The notes under the pieces: generated by a model
Seen by the model: only the letters and a program-made list of their open reading frames with translations
What the model was told of the DNA's origin: nothing
The model's database searches: none
Position numbers and translations under genes: made by a program
Assembly: GCF_026340975.1 (NCBI RefSeq)
Contig: NZ_JAPEOS010000001.1
Span: 2,130,501 to 2,194,500 of the forward strand
Reading direction: 5' to 3'
Origin: Streptomyces sp. NBC_01214
GTDB taxonomy: Bacteria > Actinomycetota > Actinomycetes > Streptomycetales > Streptomycetaceae
DNA length: 64,000 bases
Shown: one piece after another, positions 25,440-34,708 of the stretch
How the letters are laid out: each line of letters opens with the position of its first letter
Position numbering within the stretch: position 1 is the stretch's first letter

Positions 25440-26225
25440 TCAGTGCGGGGGCGGCTTCTCCAGGGGGACCGCCTGGTCCGAGCCGTGTTCCGGGTCCGGG
25501 GTCCCGCCGATGAAGTTCTCGAACCGGCGGCGCGGCCCAGCCCAGCGCCGGTCGTGGTGGAAGGCGCGCAGCCCGGCCTTGGCCCGGGCGCGCGGCCGGT
25601 TCACGTAGAACCTCTTCGCGTACGGGGATCCGGGCCGGGCCAGCCGGATCGCGCCGACCAGCGCCACGAGGGGCACGACCAGGCCGAAGAGCGCGGTGCG
25701 CGCCTTGCCCTTCCACAGGGCCAGCAGGGAGAGGCAGAAGTTGGTGGCCCCGTTCATGACGACCAGGCCGCGGCTCTGGCGCTCCTCGGTCGACAGGTCG
25801 TTCACCCCGAAGGGCACGAAGCCGCCGATGACCAGGGCCACGACGGCGGCCGTGATGACCACGAGCTCCACGCTCTTGCGGCCCTGCTCGCTCCAGTAGA
25901 CGTCGTCGAGGTGCAGGATGAGCGCGAACTCGTCCAGGACCAGGCCCGCGCCCAGGCCGAAGATCACGGCGGAGACGTACGCGCCGAAGCCGTACCGGCC
26001 GCTACCGACCGCGCCGAAGCCGCCGATGATCACGAGGATCACACCCGGCACCACGTGGTGGATGTGCAGACCGCCCGGTGTGACGTTCTTGAAGGGCCCC
26101 CGGCCGGCCCGGATCATCCGGGTGATCACACGGGTGACCAGGAACGACATCACGAAGGAGAGCAGGGCGAGCAGGAGCGGCAGCTTCCCCGGTTCGACGA
26201 TGTTCCGATACCACCAGTGACCCAT
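25440..26225 (-). CDS. Conserved integral membrane protein
   Basis: 261 residues with about seven membrane segments and a basic C-terminal tail (200-235). Notable polar motifs in or near the membrane are GGLHIHHVVPG (near 51-61) and DEFALILHLDDVYW (near 98-111). Clustered His and Asp of this kind could bind metal. I do not recognise the family and give no function. Divergent from cobS across 70 bases. Confidence 0.78.
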   Translation of the reverse strand: MGHWWYRNIVEPGKLPLLLALLSFVMSFLVTRVITRMIRAGRGPFKNVTPGGLHIHHVVPGVILVIIGGFGAVGSGRYGFGAYVSAVIFGLGAGLVLDEFALILHLDDVYWSEQGRKSVELVVITAAVVALVIGGFVPFGVNDLSTEERQSRGLVVMNGATNFCLSLLALWKGKARTALFGLVVPLVALVGAIRLARPGSPYAKRFYVNRPRARAKAGLRAFHHDRRWAGPRRRFENFIGGTPDPEHGSDQAVPLEKPPPH

Positions 26226-26295
26226 CCCACTGACTCCCTATTTGGCATGTAATGGGTAATTTACCGCTCACGTCGAGCGGGTACCGTTCCCGCCG

Positions 26296-27117
26296 ATGAC
26301 AGATTCGTACGACGGCCCGCCCACGATGCCGCCCCCGGAACGCGCCTCGCTCCGCGACGGCCTCCGTTTCGCGTTCGGCACCCTCACCGTGCTGCCCGCC
26401 CGCATCACCCGCTGGGACCGCCCCGCCGCCCGCACCGGAATGGCCTGCGCCCCGCTCGCCGGGCTGGTCGTGGGCGTGCTCGCGGCCCTACCCGGAGCGC
26501 TCCTGCTGCTGCTCGGCGGGGGACCGCTGCTCGCCGCGGCCGTCACCGTCGCCGTACCGGCCGCGCTGACCCGGGGACTGCACCTGGACGGCCTCGCCGA
26601 CACGGCCGACGGCCTCGGCAGCGCCAAACCCGCCGGCGAGGCCCTGCGGATCATGAAGCAGTCCGACATCGGTCCCTTCGGCGTCGTGGCCCTGGTGATC
26701 GTGCTGCTCCTCCAGGTGGCCGCCCTGTCCGACGTCTACGCCGACAGCTGGATTCGCGGCGCCCTGGCCGCCGTGGTCGCCGCCGTCGCGGCCCGCGTCG
26801 CCATGACCCTGGCCTGCCGGGAAGGCGTCCCGGCGGCCCGCCCCGGGGGACTCGGCGCCGCCGTCGCCGGGGTGGTCCCGCGGCGCGCGGCCGCCCTGAT
26901 CGCCGTACTCGCCGTCGCCCTGGCCGGGGCCGCCGCACTCCCGCTGGGCCTGACCGCCGCCGGCCGGAGCGCGGCGGCGGTCCTGGCCGCCCTGCTCGCC
27001 GCGGAACTGCTGCTCCGCCGCTGCGTACGCCGCTTCGACGGGGTCACCGGCGACGTCTTCGGCGCCCTCGCGGAGGTCGCGGCGACCACGGCCCTGATCG
27101 TCCTCGCCCTGGGCTGA
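26296..27117 (+). CDS. cobS: Adenosylcobinamide-GDP ribazoletransferase
   Basis: 273 residues, an inner-membrane enzyme joining adenosylcobinamide-GDP with alpha-ribazole in the last steps of B12 synthesis. The signature LHLDGLADTADGLG is at 95-108, with a later RRFDGVTGDVFGA. About seven hydrophobic segments are rich in Ala and Leu. CobT, which makes its ribazole substrate, and the CobU fusion, which makes the GDP-activated substrate, are encoded nearby on the other strand. No cobalamin riboswitch is visible in the 70-base leader. Confidence 0.94.
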   Translation: MTDSYDGPPTMPPPERASLRDGLRFAFGTLTVLPARITRWDRPAARTGMACAPLAGLVVGVLAALPGALLLLLGGGPLLAAAVTVAVPAALTRGLHLDGLADTADGLGSAKPAGEALRIMKQSDIGPFGVVALVIVLLLQVAALSDVYADSWIRGALAAVVAAVAARVAMTLACREGVPAARPGGLGAAVAGVVPRRAAALIAVLAVALAGAAALPLGLTAAGRSAAAVLAALLAAELLLRRCVRRFDGVTGDVFGALAEVAATTALIVLALG

Positions 27118-27149
27118 GCACGGCCGACGGGCCCGCGTACGCTCACCCC

Positions 27150-27878
27150 GTGGACCAACATGCGACGGACCTGCCCTCCGCCGCGCCCGTCAGGGTGCTG
27201 CTCGCCGACGACCAGGCGCTGCTGCGCAGCGCGTTCAAGGTGCTCGTCGACTCCGAGCCCGACATGGAGGTCGTCGGGGAGGCCTCCGACGGGGCGCAGG
27301 CCTTCGAACTCGCCCGCCGGATGCGCCCCGACGTCGTCCTCATGGACATCCGGATGCCCGGCACCGACGGGCTCGCCGCCACCCGCATGATCAGCGCGGA
27401 CCCGGAACTCGCCGCCGTCCGCGTGGTGATGCTCACGACCTTCGAGGTCGACGAGTACGTGGTCTCGGCCCTGCGGGCCGGCGCCTCCGGTTTCCTCGGC
27501 AAGGGGGCCGAACCCGAGGAGCTGCTCAACGCGATCCGCGTCGCCGCGGCCGGCGAGGCGCTGCTCTCCCCGGCCGCCACCAAAGGGCTCATCGCCACCT
27601 TCCTCGCCCAGGGCGGCGGCGCCGATCCGGCCGCCGCCGGAGCCTCGACCGGGGAGCACGCGCAGCGGCTCGCCGCGCTGACCGTCCGGGAGCGCGAGGT
27701 CCTCGTACTCGTCGCGGCCGGGCTGTCGAACGACGGGATCGCCGGGCGGTTGGAGGTCAGTCCGCTGACCGTCAAGACCCACGTGAACCGGGCCATGGCG
27801 AAGCTCGGCGCCCGCGACCGGGCCCAATTGGTGGTAATTGCCTACGAATCGGGACTGGTCCGCCCGCGGGCAGAGTAG
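27150..27878 (+). CDS. NarL/LuxR-type response regulator (unpaired)
   Basis: 242 residues. The receiver has acidic pocket Asp20-Asp21, phospho-acceptor Asp66 in VVLMDIRMP, a threonine in MLTTFE and the conserved lysine in FLGKG. The C-terminal LuxR helix-turn-helix reads LTVREREVLVLVAAG...VKTHVNRAMAKL. No kinase is adjacent. The HisKA_3 kinase at 15607-16848 is of the matching class and is the only candidate partner in view. The GTG start is 32 bases after cobS. Confidence 0.92.
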   Translation: MDQHATDLPSAAPVRVLLADDQALLRSAFKVLVDSEPDMEVVGEASDGAQAFELARRMRPDVVLMDIRMPGTDGLAATRMISADPELAAVRVVMLTTFEVDEYVVSALRAGASGFLGKGAEPEELLNAIRVAAAGEALLSPAATKGLIATFLAQGGGADPAAAGASTGEHAQRLAALTVREREVLVLVAAGLSNDGIAGRLEVSPLTVKTHVNRAMAKLGARDRAQLVVIAYESGLVRPRAE

Positions 27879-28014
27879 TAACGCTCCGTACGACGTACTC
27901 CAGGCGCGGTATGCCGCACATAAGGACGGCACCTGCGAGCGACGAAACGCGCCACCCCGGTGCGACAGGGTAGGAGTGCCCTCGCGTTCGTCACTGCAGA
28001 GAGATCTCATACCC

Positions 28015-31000
28015 ATGTCCTGGCTGTCCCGCTTCAGCCTGGCCCAAAGGGCCCTGGTCGGCCTCGTGTCGATCGTCGCGCTCCTCTTCGGCGCCATAGC
28101 CATCCCGCAGCTCAAGCAGCAGCTGCTGCCCTCCATCGAATTGCCGATGGTGTCCGTGCTCGCGCCGTACGAGGGCGCCTCGCCCGACGTGGTCGAGAAG
28201 CAGGTCGTCGAACCGATCGAGGCCATGCTCAAGGGCGTCGACGGCATCACCGGCATCACCTCCACCGCCAGCGAGGGCAACGCCCTCATCATGGCCACCT
28301 TCGACTACGGCGACAGCGGTACCAAGCAGCTCGTCGCCGACGTCCAGCAGGCCGTGAACCGGGCCCGCGTCCGGCTGCCCGCCGAGGTGGACCCGCAGGT
28401 CGTGGCCGGTTCCACCGACGACATCCCGACCGTCATCCTGGCCGTCACCGCCGACAAGGACCAGCAGGCGCTCGCCGACCAGCTGGAACGATCCGTCGTG
28501 CCCGTCCTCTCGGACATCGAGGGCGTCGGCCAGGTCACCGTCGACGGCGTCCAGGACCTCCAGGTCACCGTCACCCCCGACAACGCCAAGCTCGCGGCCG
28601 CCGGCCTCGACGGCGCCTCCCTCGCCCAGGGTCTCCAGGCGGGCGGCGCCGCCGTCGCCGCCGGCTCCTTCGACGAGGCCGGCAAGAACCGCACCGTCCG
28701 CGTGGGCAACGGCTTCACTTCCCTCGCCCAGGTCGAGGACCTGCGGCTGACCCCCGGCCCGGGCAAGCCGGCCGTCCGCCTCGGCGACGTCGCCACCGTC
28801 AAGCAGGAGCCGGCCAAGGCCGTCTCGATCACCCGCACCAACGGCAAGCCCAGCCTCGCCCTCGTCCTCACCATGGACAAGGACGGCAGCGCCGTCGCCA
28901 TCTCCGACGCGGTCAAGGACAAGCTGCCCGAGCTGCGCACCGCGCTCGGCGCCGGCGCCGACCTGACCGTCGTCAGCGACCAGGGCCCGGCCGTGGCCAA
29001 GTCCATCTCCAGCCTCACCACCGAAGGCATGCTCGGCCTGCTCTTCGCGGTGATCGTGATCCTGGTCTTCCTGGCCTCGCTGCGCTCGACGCTGGTCACG
29101 GCGGTCTCCATCCCGCTGTCCGTCGTCCTCGCGCTCATCGTGCTGTGGACCCGCGACCTGTCGCTGAACATGCTGACCCTGGGCGCCCTCACCATCGCCA
29201 TCGGCCGCGTGGTCGACGACTCGATCGTGGTCCTGGAGAACATCAAGCGCCACCTCGGCTACGGCGAGGAGCGCGAGGCCGCGATCATCACCGCGGTCAA
29301 GGAGGTCGCCGGCGCGGTCACCTCCTCCACCCTCACCACCGTCGCCGTCTTCCTGCCGATCGGCCTCACCAGCGGCATGATCGGCGAGCTCTTCGGCTCC
29401 TTCTCGCTCACCGTCACCGCGGCCCTGCTGGCCTCGTTGCTCGTCTCGCTGACGGTCGTACCGGTGCTCTCGTACTGGTTCCTGAGCGCGCCCAAGGGCG
29501 TCGAGCCCGGGAACGCCGAGAGCGCGGCCAAGGCCCGCCGCGAGGCCGAGGAGAAGGAGGCGCGCAGCCGCCTCCAGGGCTTCTACGTCCGCGTCCTGGG
29601 CTTCGCCACCCGGCGTCGGGTGACCAGTGTGGCCATCGCGGTGGTCGTCCTGATCGGCACCTTCGGGATGACCCCGCTGCTGAAGACCAACTTCTTCGAC
29701 CAGGGCGAGCAGGAAGTCCTGACGGTCAAGCAGGAGCTCGCCCCCGGCACCTCGCTGGCCGCCTCCGACGAGGCGAGCCGGAAGATCGAGCAGGTGCTGT
29801 CCTCGGTCGACGGGGTCAAGAGCTACCAGGTCACCGTCGGCTCCTCCGGCTTCCTCGCGGCCTTCGGCGGCGGTACGGGCTCCAACCAGGCCTCGTACCA
29901 GGTCAGCCTGAAGGACTCCGGCAAGGCGGACGCCGTCAAGAAGGGCATCGAGGGCAAGCTGGCCGCCCTCGACGGCATCGGCGAGACCCGCATCGTGGCG
30001 GGCGACGGCTTCGGCAGCCAGAACCTCAGCGTGGTCGTCAAGGCCGGTGACGGCAAGCTCCTCGCCGAGGCCGCCGAGCAGGTCCGCGTCGAGGTCGCGA
30101 AGCTCAAGAACGTCGCCGACGTGCAGAGCGACCTGTCCCAGTCCGTGCCCCGCATCTCCGTGACCGCCACCCCCAAGGCGGCCGAGGCCGGCCTGGACCA
30201 GGCCGCGCTCGGCGCGATCGTCGCGCAGGCCGTCCGGGGCAACCCGGCCGGCAAGGCCGTGCTCGACGACACCGAGCGGGACATCGTCATCAAGTCCGCG
30301 CAGCCGGCCACCACCCTGGCCGAACTGCAGGCGCTCCCCGTCGGCCCCGTCAAGCTCGGTGACATCGCCGAGGTCAAGGAAGTCCCCGGCCCGGTCGCGA
30401 TGACCCGGATCGACGGCGCCCGCGCCGCCACCGTCACCGCACGGCCGCTCGGCGACAACACCGGCGCGGTCAGCGCCGAGCTGCAGACCAAGCTCAAGGC
30501 CCTGGACCTGCCGGAAGGCGCCACCGCGTCCATCGGCGGCGTCTCCGAGGACCAGGACGAGGCCTTCGGCTCGCTGGGCCTGGCCATGCTCGCGGCCATC
30601 GCGATCGTGTTCATGCTGCTGGTCGCGACCTTCCGGTCGCTGGTCCAGCCGCTGATCCTGCTGGTCTCCATCCCGTTCGCGGCGACCGGCGCGCTCGGCC
30701 TGCTCATCGCCACCGGCACCCCGATGGGCGTCCCGGCGATGATCGGCATGCTGATGCTCATCGGCATCGTCGTGACCAACGCGATCGTCCTGATCGACCT
30801 GGTCAACCAGTACCGCGCCCAGGGCCTGGGCGTCGTGGAAGCGGTCATCGAGGGCGGCCGGCACCGGCTGCGCCCGATCCTGATGACGGCCCTGGCGACG
30901 ATCTTCGCGCTGCTCCCGATGGCGCTGGGCGTCACCGGCGAGGGCGGCTTCATCTCGCAGCCGCTCGCGGTCGTGGTGATCGGCGGCCTGGTCAGCTCTA

Positions 31001-31155
31001 CCGTGCTGACGCTGCTGCTCGTGCCGACCCTCTACACGATGGTCGAGCTCCGCAAGGAGCGCCGCCGCGCCAAGCGGGCGGCGAAGCGCGAGGCCCGCCT
31101 GACGGTGGTCCCGGCCCCCGCCGCCGCGGAGGACGAGGTCCCGGCCAAGGCCTGA
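28015..31155 (+). CDS. AcrB-type RND efflux permease
   Basis: 1046 residues, the normal length for HAE1/HME RND pumps, with 12 membrane helices in two repeats. Helix 4 carries VVDDSIVVLENI, the paired aspartates of proton transfer. Large extracytoplasmic loops lie at about 40-330 and 560-840. The ATG at 28015 (MSWLSRFSLAQRALVGL) fits the standard N-terminus. There is no membrane-fusion or outer-membrane partner gene nearby, as expected in a Gram-positive. Substrate unknown. A bidirectional terminator follows. Confidence 0.9.
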   Translation: MSWLSRFSLAQRALVGLVSIVALLFGAIAIPQLKQQLLPSIELPMVSVLAPYEGASPDVVEKQVVEPIEAMLKGVDGITGITSTASEGNALIMATFDYGDSGTKQLVADVQQAVNRARVRLPAEVDPQVVAGSTDDIPTVILAVTADKDQQALADQLERSVVPVLSDIEGVGQVTVDGVQDLQVTVTPDNAKLAAAGLDGASLAQGLQAGGAAVAAGSFDEAGKNRTVRVGNGFTSLAQVEDLRLTPGPGKPAVRLGDVATVKQEPAKAVSITRTNGKPSLALVLTMDKDGSAVAISDAVKDKLPELRTALGAGADLTVVSDQGPAVAKSISSLTTEGMLGLLFAVIVILVFLASLRSTLVTAVSIPLSVVLALIVLWTRDLSLNMLTLGALTIAIGRVVDDSIVVLENIKRHLGYGEEREAAIITAVKEVAGAVTSSTLTTVAVFLPIGLTSGMIGELFGSFSLTVTAALLASLLVSLTVVPVLSYWFLSAPKGVEPGNAESAAKARREAEEKEARSRLQGFYVRVLGFATRRRVTSVAIAVVVLIGTFGMTPLLKTNFFDQGEQEVLTVKQELAPGTSLAASDEASRKIEQVLSSVDGVKSYQVTVGSSGFLAAFGGGTGSNQASYQVSLKDSGKADAVKKGIEGKLAALDGIGETRIVAGDGFGSQNLSVVVKAGDGKLLAEAAEQVRVEVAKLKNVADVQSDLSQSVPRISVTATPKAAEAGLDQAALGAIVAQAVRGNPAGKAVLDDTERDIVIKSAQPATTLAELQALPVGPVKLGDIAEVKEVPGPVAMTRIDGARAATVTARPLGDNTGAVSAELQTKLKALDLPEGATASIGGVSEDQDEAFGSLGLAMLAAIAIVFMLLVATFRSLVQPLILLVSIPFAATGALGLLIATGTPMGVPAMIGMLMLIGIVVTNAIVLIDLVNQYRAQGLGVVEAVIEGGRHRLRPILMTALATIFALLPMALGVTGEGGFISQPLAVVVIGGLVSSTVLTLLLVPTLYTMVELRKERRRAKRAAKREARLTVVPAPAAAEDEVPAKA

Positions 31156-31171
31156 CCCCCGTCACACAACG

Positions 31172-31212
31172 GCCGAAGGGCCGCTCCTCGGATCGAGGGG
31201 CGGCCCTTCGGC
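31172..31212. terminator. Bidirectional terminator between RND gene and nadA
   Basis: A 19-bp stem with one G-T wobble and loop GAT, between convergent genes ending at 31155 and 31233. Confidence 0.82.
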
Positions 31213-31232
31213 GCGTGCATGGCAGGAGGCGG

Positions 31233-32411
31233 CTACGGGAGCGCCAGCATCCGCTCCAGCGCGAGCTTCGCGAAGCTCTCGGTCTCCTTGTCGACCTGGA
31301 TCTGGTTGACGAGGTTGCCCTCGGCCAGGGACTCCAGGGTCCACACCAGGTGCGGGAGGTCGATGCGGTTCATCGTCGAGCAGAAGCAGACCGTCTTGTC
31401 GAGGAAGACGACTTCCTTGTCCTCGGCAGCGAATCGGTTCGCCAGGCGCCGGACCAGGTTCAGCTCGGTGCCGATGGCCCACTTGGAACCGGCCGGGGCC
31501 GCCTCCAGGGCCTTGATGATGTACTCCGTCGAACCGACGTAGTCCGCGGCCGCCACGACCTCGTGCTTGCACTCGGGGTGGACCAGGACGTTCACGCCGG
31601 GGATCCGGGCGCGGACGTCGTTGACCGAGTCGACCGAGAACCGGCCGTGCACGGAGCAGTGCCCGCGCCACAGGATCATCTTGGCGTTCCGCAGCTGCTC
31701 GACGGTGAGGCCGCCGTTCGGCTTGTGCGGGTTGTAGAGCACGCAGTCGTCCAGGGACATGCCCATGTCGCGGACGGCGGTGTTGCGGCCCAGGTGCTGG
31801 TCCGGGAGGAAGAGGATCTTCTCGCCCTGCTCGAAGGCCCACTCCAGGGCCTTCTTCGCGTTGGACGAGGTACAGATCGTGCCGCCGTGCTTGCCGGTGA
31901 AGGCCTTGATGTCGGCGGAGGAGTTCATGTACGAGACGGGCACCGTGCTGCCGGCTATGCCGGCCTCGGTCAGCACGTCCCAGCACTCCGCGACCTGCTC
32001 GGCGGTGGCCATGTCGGCCATCGAGCAGCCGGCGGCCAGGTCCGGCAGGACCACCTTCTGGTCGTCCGAGGTCAGGATGTCCGCGGACTCGGCCATGAAG
32101 TGCACGCCGCAGAAGACGATGTACTCGGCCTCCGGCTTGGCGGCCGCGTCCTTGGCCAGCTTGAAGGAGTCGCCGGTGACGTCCGCGAACTCGATGACCT
32201 CGTCGCGCTGGTAGTGGTGGCCGAGGATGAAGACCTTGTCCCCGAGCTTCTCCTTGGCCGCGCGGGCACGCTCCACGAGGTTCGGGTCCGACGGCGAGGG
32301 CAGGTCGCCGGGGCACTCCACCCCGCGCTCGCTCTTGGGGTCGGCCTCACGGCCGAGCAGCAGCAGGGCAAGGGGCGTCGGCTGGACGTCCAACGGCTGG
32401 GCGGTGGTCAC
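31233..32411 (-). CDS. nadA: Quinolinate synthase
   Basis: 392 residues. It condenses iminoaspartate with dihydroxyacetone phosphate to quinolinate, the NAD precursor, using a [4Fe-4S] cluster. Family blocks are ILGHHYQRDEVIEFAD, VFCGVHFMAESADIL, CSMADMA, HPECKHEV and CFCSTMNRIDLPHL; the cysteines in the first VFCG, in HPEC and in the last block are the expected cluster ligands. The GTG at 32411 is chosen because AAAGG lies 9 bases upstream; a GTG at 32420 abuts that site and is less likely. Neither nadB nor nadC follows it within the window. Three operator-like palindromes lie upstream. Confidence 0.95.
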   Translation of the reverse strand: MTTAQPLDVQPTPLALLLLGREADPKSERGVECPGDLPSPSDPNLVERARAAKEKLGDKVFILGHHYQRDEVIEFADVTGDSFKLAKDAAAKPEAEYIVFCGVHFMAESADILTSDDQKVVLPDLAAGCSMADMATAEQVAECWDVLTEAGIAGSTVPVSYMNSSADIKAFTGKHGGTICTSSNAKKALEWAFEQGEKILFLPDQHLGRNTAVRDMGMSLDDCVLYNPHKPNGGLTVEQLRNAKMILWRGHCSVHGRFSVDSVNDVRARIPGVNVLVHPECKHEVVAAADYVGSTEYIIKALEAAPAGSKWAIGTELNLVRRLANRFAAEDKEVVFLDKTVCFCSTMNRIDLPHLVWTLESLAEGNLVNQIQVDKETESFAKLALERMLALP

Positions 32412-32468
32412 GACACGCACCCTTTCTGTTCTGCGACAAGGGACTTCTGGATCATCACGTCGACTTCT

Positions 32469-32538
32469 CGTCTATTTGACGTTATCTATGATAGCCGCTT
32501 CACGTCAGTTTGACGATGCCGATAGTGTCAATGTGACG
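32469..32538. promoter_or_regulatory. Three 13-base palindromes between nadA and erpA
   Basis: CGTCTATTTGACG (32469-32481), CGTCAGTTTGACG (32503-32515) and TGTCAATGTGACG (32526-32538) share the form CGTCAnnnTGACG. They are spaced 34 and 23 bases centre to centre, 58 to 127 bases upstream of nadA. This AT-richer patch is the only such stretch in the 302-base divergent region and probably contains the nadA promoter. The motif looks like a repressor site; the regulator is unknown to me. Confidence 0.6.
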
Positions 32539-32713
32539 CATCAGCCCACGATTCGCCGGGCCCACCCCCGCGCGCGGTGTGCGAGCATGGAATATCTGAA
32601 ACAAGCGTCGGGTCCCGGAATGAATCCGCGGTCCCGCTCGTTGCCACCGACGGCAAGAGTCCGACGTTTCCCCGCCCCCGGCGGGGAGCCGCCCACTTCG
32701 GGAGTGAATGCAG

Positions 32714-33070
32714 ATGTCCGTACAGGACGACAAGACCACTGTGAGCGACGGCATCCTCCTGTCCGACGCCGCCGCCGTGAAGGTCAGGACCCTGCTGGAG
32801 CAGGAAGGCCGCGATGACCTGGCGCTCCGCGTCGCCGTCCAGCCCGGTGGTTGCTCCGGCCTGCGCTACCAGCTCTTCTTCGACGAGCGCTCCCTCGACG
32901 GCGACGTCGTGAAGGACTTCGATGGTGTGAAGGTCGTCACGGACCGGATGAGCTCCCCGTACCTCCACGGAGCCTCCATCGACTTCGTCGACACCATCGA
33001 GAAGCAGGGCTTCACGATCGACAACCCCAACGCCACGGGCTCCTGCGCCTGCGGCGACTCGTTCAGCTAA
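32714..33070 (+). CDS. erpA: Iron-sulfur cluster insertion protein, A-type carrier
   Basis: 118 residues. The three cluster-binding cysteines of the IscA/ErpA family are Cys47 (GGCSGLRY) and Cys111 and Cys113 (SCACGDSF). The ATG at 32714 is preferred because GGGAG lies 9 bases upstream; an ATG two codons earlier is only 3 bases from that site. It is divergent from nadA, whose product needs a [4Fe-4S] cluster, so the pairing makes functional sense. A 20-bp terminator follows. Confidence 0.94.
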   Translation: MSVQDDKTTVSDGILLSDAAAVKVRTLLEQEGRDDLALRVAVQPGGCSGLRYQLFFDERSLDGDVVKDFDGVKVVTDRMSSPYLHGASIDFVDTIEKQGFTIDNPNATGSCACGDSFS

Positions 33071-33088
33071 GCCTGGACACCTGCGTGA

Positions 33089-33132
33089 CGAGGGCCCGCC
33101 CCCGGTCGAATCCGACCGGGGGCGGGCCCTCG
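33089..33132. terminator. Bidirectional terminator, 20-bp perfect stem
   Basis: The left arm CGAGGGCCCGCCCCCGGTCG is exactly complementary to the right arm, loop AATC. It lies between the convergent erpA and the anchored-protein gene. Confidence 0.87.
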
Positions 33133-33169
33133 TGCCATACCCGGTCCCGGGCCCTGCCCGGGACCGCGG

Positions 33170-34636
33170 CTACTGCCGGGGGAGCGGCTTGCCCGTGGCC
33201 GCGTCGATCACCTTCCGGTCACCCAGCGGCTGCTGCAGCTGCACCGACAAGGACATGTCCTGCGCCAGCATGATGCAGGCCTGGCCCGGCTTGTTCGGGG
33301 TGTCCGTGATCTTCACCAGGACCGATTCCGCCTGCTCCCGCGCCTCCACGGCGTAGGTGCTGCACACGCTGCCCCAGAAGTTCACGGTCAGCTTCCGGTC
33401 GGCGTCCGCGTACGAGAATCCGGTCACCGTGCGCATGTCCTTCGGGCCGGGAGTGCTCTCCTGGGCGGCTGCCGCCGGCTGGGCCACCGTGTGGCCGGGC
33501 GCGCCGCCCTGGCCCGCCACCTCGAAGAGCCAGGCCGGAACCAGCCCCTGCGCCCCGTTCACCGTGCCGGGGACGAGCCCGAGCACGGCGCCCTTCACCG
33601 TCTCCGTCCGCGGCGGCTTCATCGGCCGCGGCTCCGGGTTGCACGGCACCGCGTCCGTGGACGACACCGCGGTGTCCGCCGCCAGCGGGACCGCGCTCGC
33701 GCAACCGCTGGGCTCGGGGTTGCCCTCCCCGCCGCCCGACTTCGCGTTCAGCCGGGCCAGCGCCTCCACGGCCCCGACCACCTGCTGATCGGCCGCCCGC
33801 ACGGGGGCCTTCAGCTCCCCGCTGCCCCCCACCACCGAGCCGTCGGAGCCCACGCTGACCTTCGTGGACCAGCCCTGCGTGGGCAGCCCGCCGATCACCG
33901 GGTCGGCGGCCACCACCCGTACCGACCCCTGGTGGGACCGGGCGTCCTGCTTGGCCCCCTCCGCCCCCGCGGCGGCCAGCACCGGGGCCGCGGCGGCCTT
34001 GGCGGCCTCCTCCGACACCGGAGTCCCCGTCTCGGCCCCGCCGCCCGCACTGGCCCCCGGGTCCTGCGGGAGGGTGGCCGGGCCACAGGTGTCCTTGCCC
34101 CGCGCACAGTCGTCCCCGGTGCCGGTGCCGGTGCCGGCACCGCTGCCGGGCGCCTGGAAGCGGGCGAAGTTCCACGTCCCCGGCGCCGTACGGGCCACCG
34201 TGAGCCGGGGCCCGGAGCCGTCGGCGGCCTCCCCGGCCAGCCAGACGTCCCCGCTCAGCCGCGGCTCGCCGGGCAGGCCCAGGGCCGCCGCGAGGCGGGC
34301 CACCTCCGCCGAGGTGATTTCGCCTGACAGCGCATAGGTGGGCGCGCCGGCCGGGGCCTCCGGAAGCTTCACGTCGGCCCGGTAGACCACCGCGCCGCCG
34401 GACGGGTCGGGTTCGCCGGGCGCGATGCCCGGCCCCGAGGGGTCTCCTGCGTCACGGGGCGCGGAGGCCGCGCTGTCGGCCGTACGGTGGCCCGACCCAC
34501 CGTCGCCGTGGGCGGTCGACGCCCAGTACGCGGTTCCGCCGCCCGCCAGCAGGACGGCCGCCGCGATCGAGGCGACGGCCCAGGCGGGCCGCCGCCGTGT
34601 GCCGCGTGATGTGTCGTCGGGTCGTTCGCTGGTCAC
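33170..34636 (-). CDS. Membrane-anchored extracytoplasmic protein, unknown function
   Basis: 488 residues. One membrane segment near 19-40 (WAVASIAAAVLLAGGGTAYWA) after an arginine-rich N-terminus predicts a type II anchor. The exterior part begins with low-complexity Gly/Ser/Pro/Ala and has a second such stretch near 165-205. The remaining segments (VRVVAADPVIGGLPTQGWSTKVSVG, TVTGFSYADADRKLTVNFWG) look folded. The GTG start has AAGGAG 8 bases upstream. I do not recognise a domain; a cell-wall-associated role is only suggested by location. Confidence 0.75.
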   Translation of the reverse strand: MTSERPDDTSRGTRRRPAWAVASIAAAVLLAGGGTAYWASTAHGDGGSGHRTADSAASAPRDAGDPSGPGIAPGEPDPSGGAVVYRADVKLPEAPAGAPTYALSGEITSAEVARLAAALGLPGEPRLSGDVWLAGEAADGSGPRLTVARTAPGTWNFARFQAPGSGAGTGTGTGDDCARGKDTCGPATLPQDPGASAGGGAETGTPVSEEAAKAAAAPVLAAAGAEGAKQDARSHQGSVRVVAADPVIGGLPTQGWSTKVSVGSDGSVVGGSGELKAPVRAADQQVVGAVEALARLNAKSGGGEGNPEPSGCASAVPLAADTAVSSTDAVPCNPEPRPMKPPRTETVKGAVLGLVPGTVNGAQGLVPAWLFEVAGQGGAPGHTVAQPAAAAQESTPGPKDMRTVTGFSYADADRKLTVNFWGSVCSTYAVEAREQAESVLVKITDTPNKPGQACIMLAQDMSLSVQLQQPLGDRKVIDAATGKPLPRQ

Positions 34637-34708
34637 CGCATCGCTCCTTCACCGGTCCCGTCGTACCTGATGCGGGTGTGACGGAGCGGGAGCGCAACCG
34701 GTTCCCTC

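Noticed and set aside
26226-26295. Cobalamin riboswitch before cobS
   Set aside because: The gap is 70 bases, too short, and lacks the B12 box. The cobT and cobU leaders also lack it.
27991-30864. A 957-codon open frame opposite the RND permease
   Set aside because: Antisense shadow of a well-supported gene, with the same low-complexity composition and no motif.
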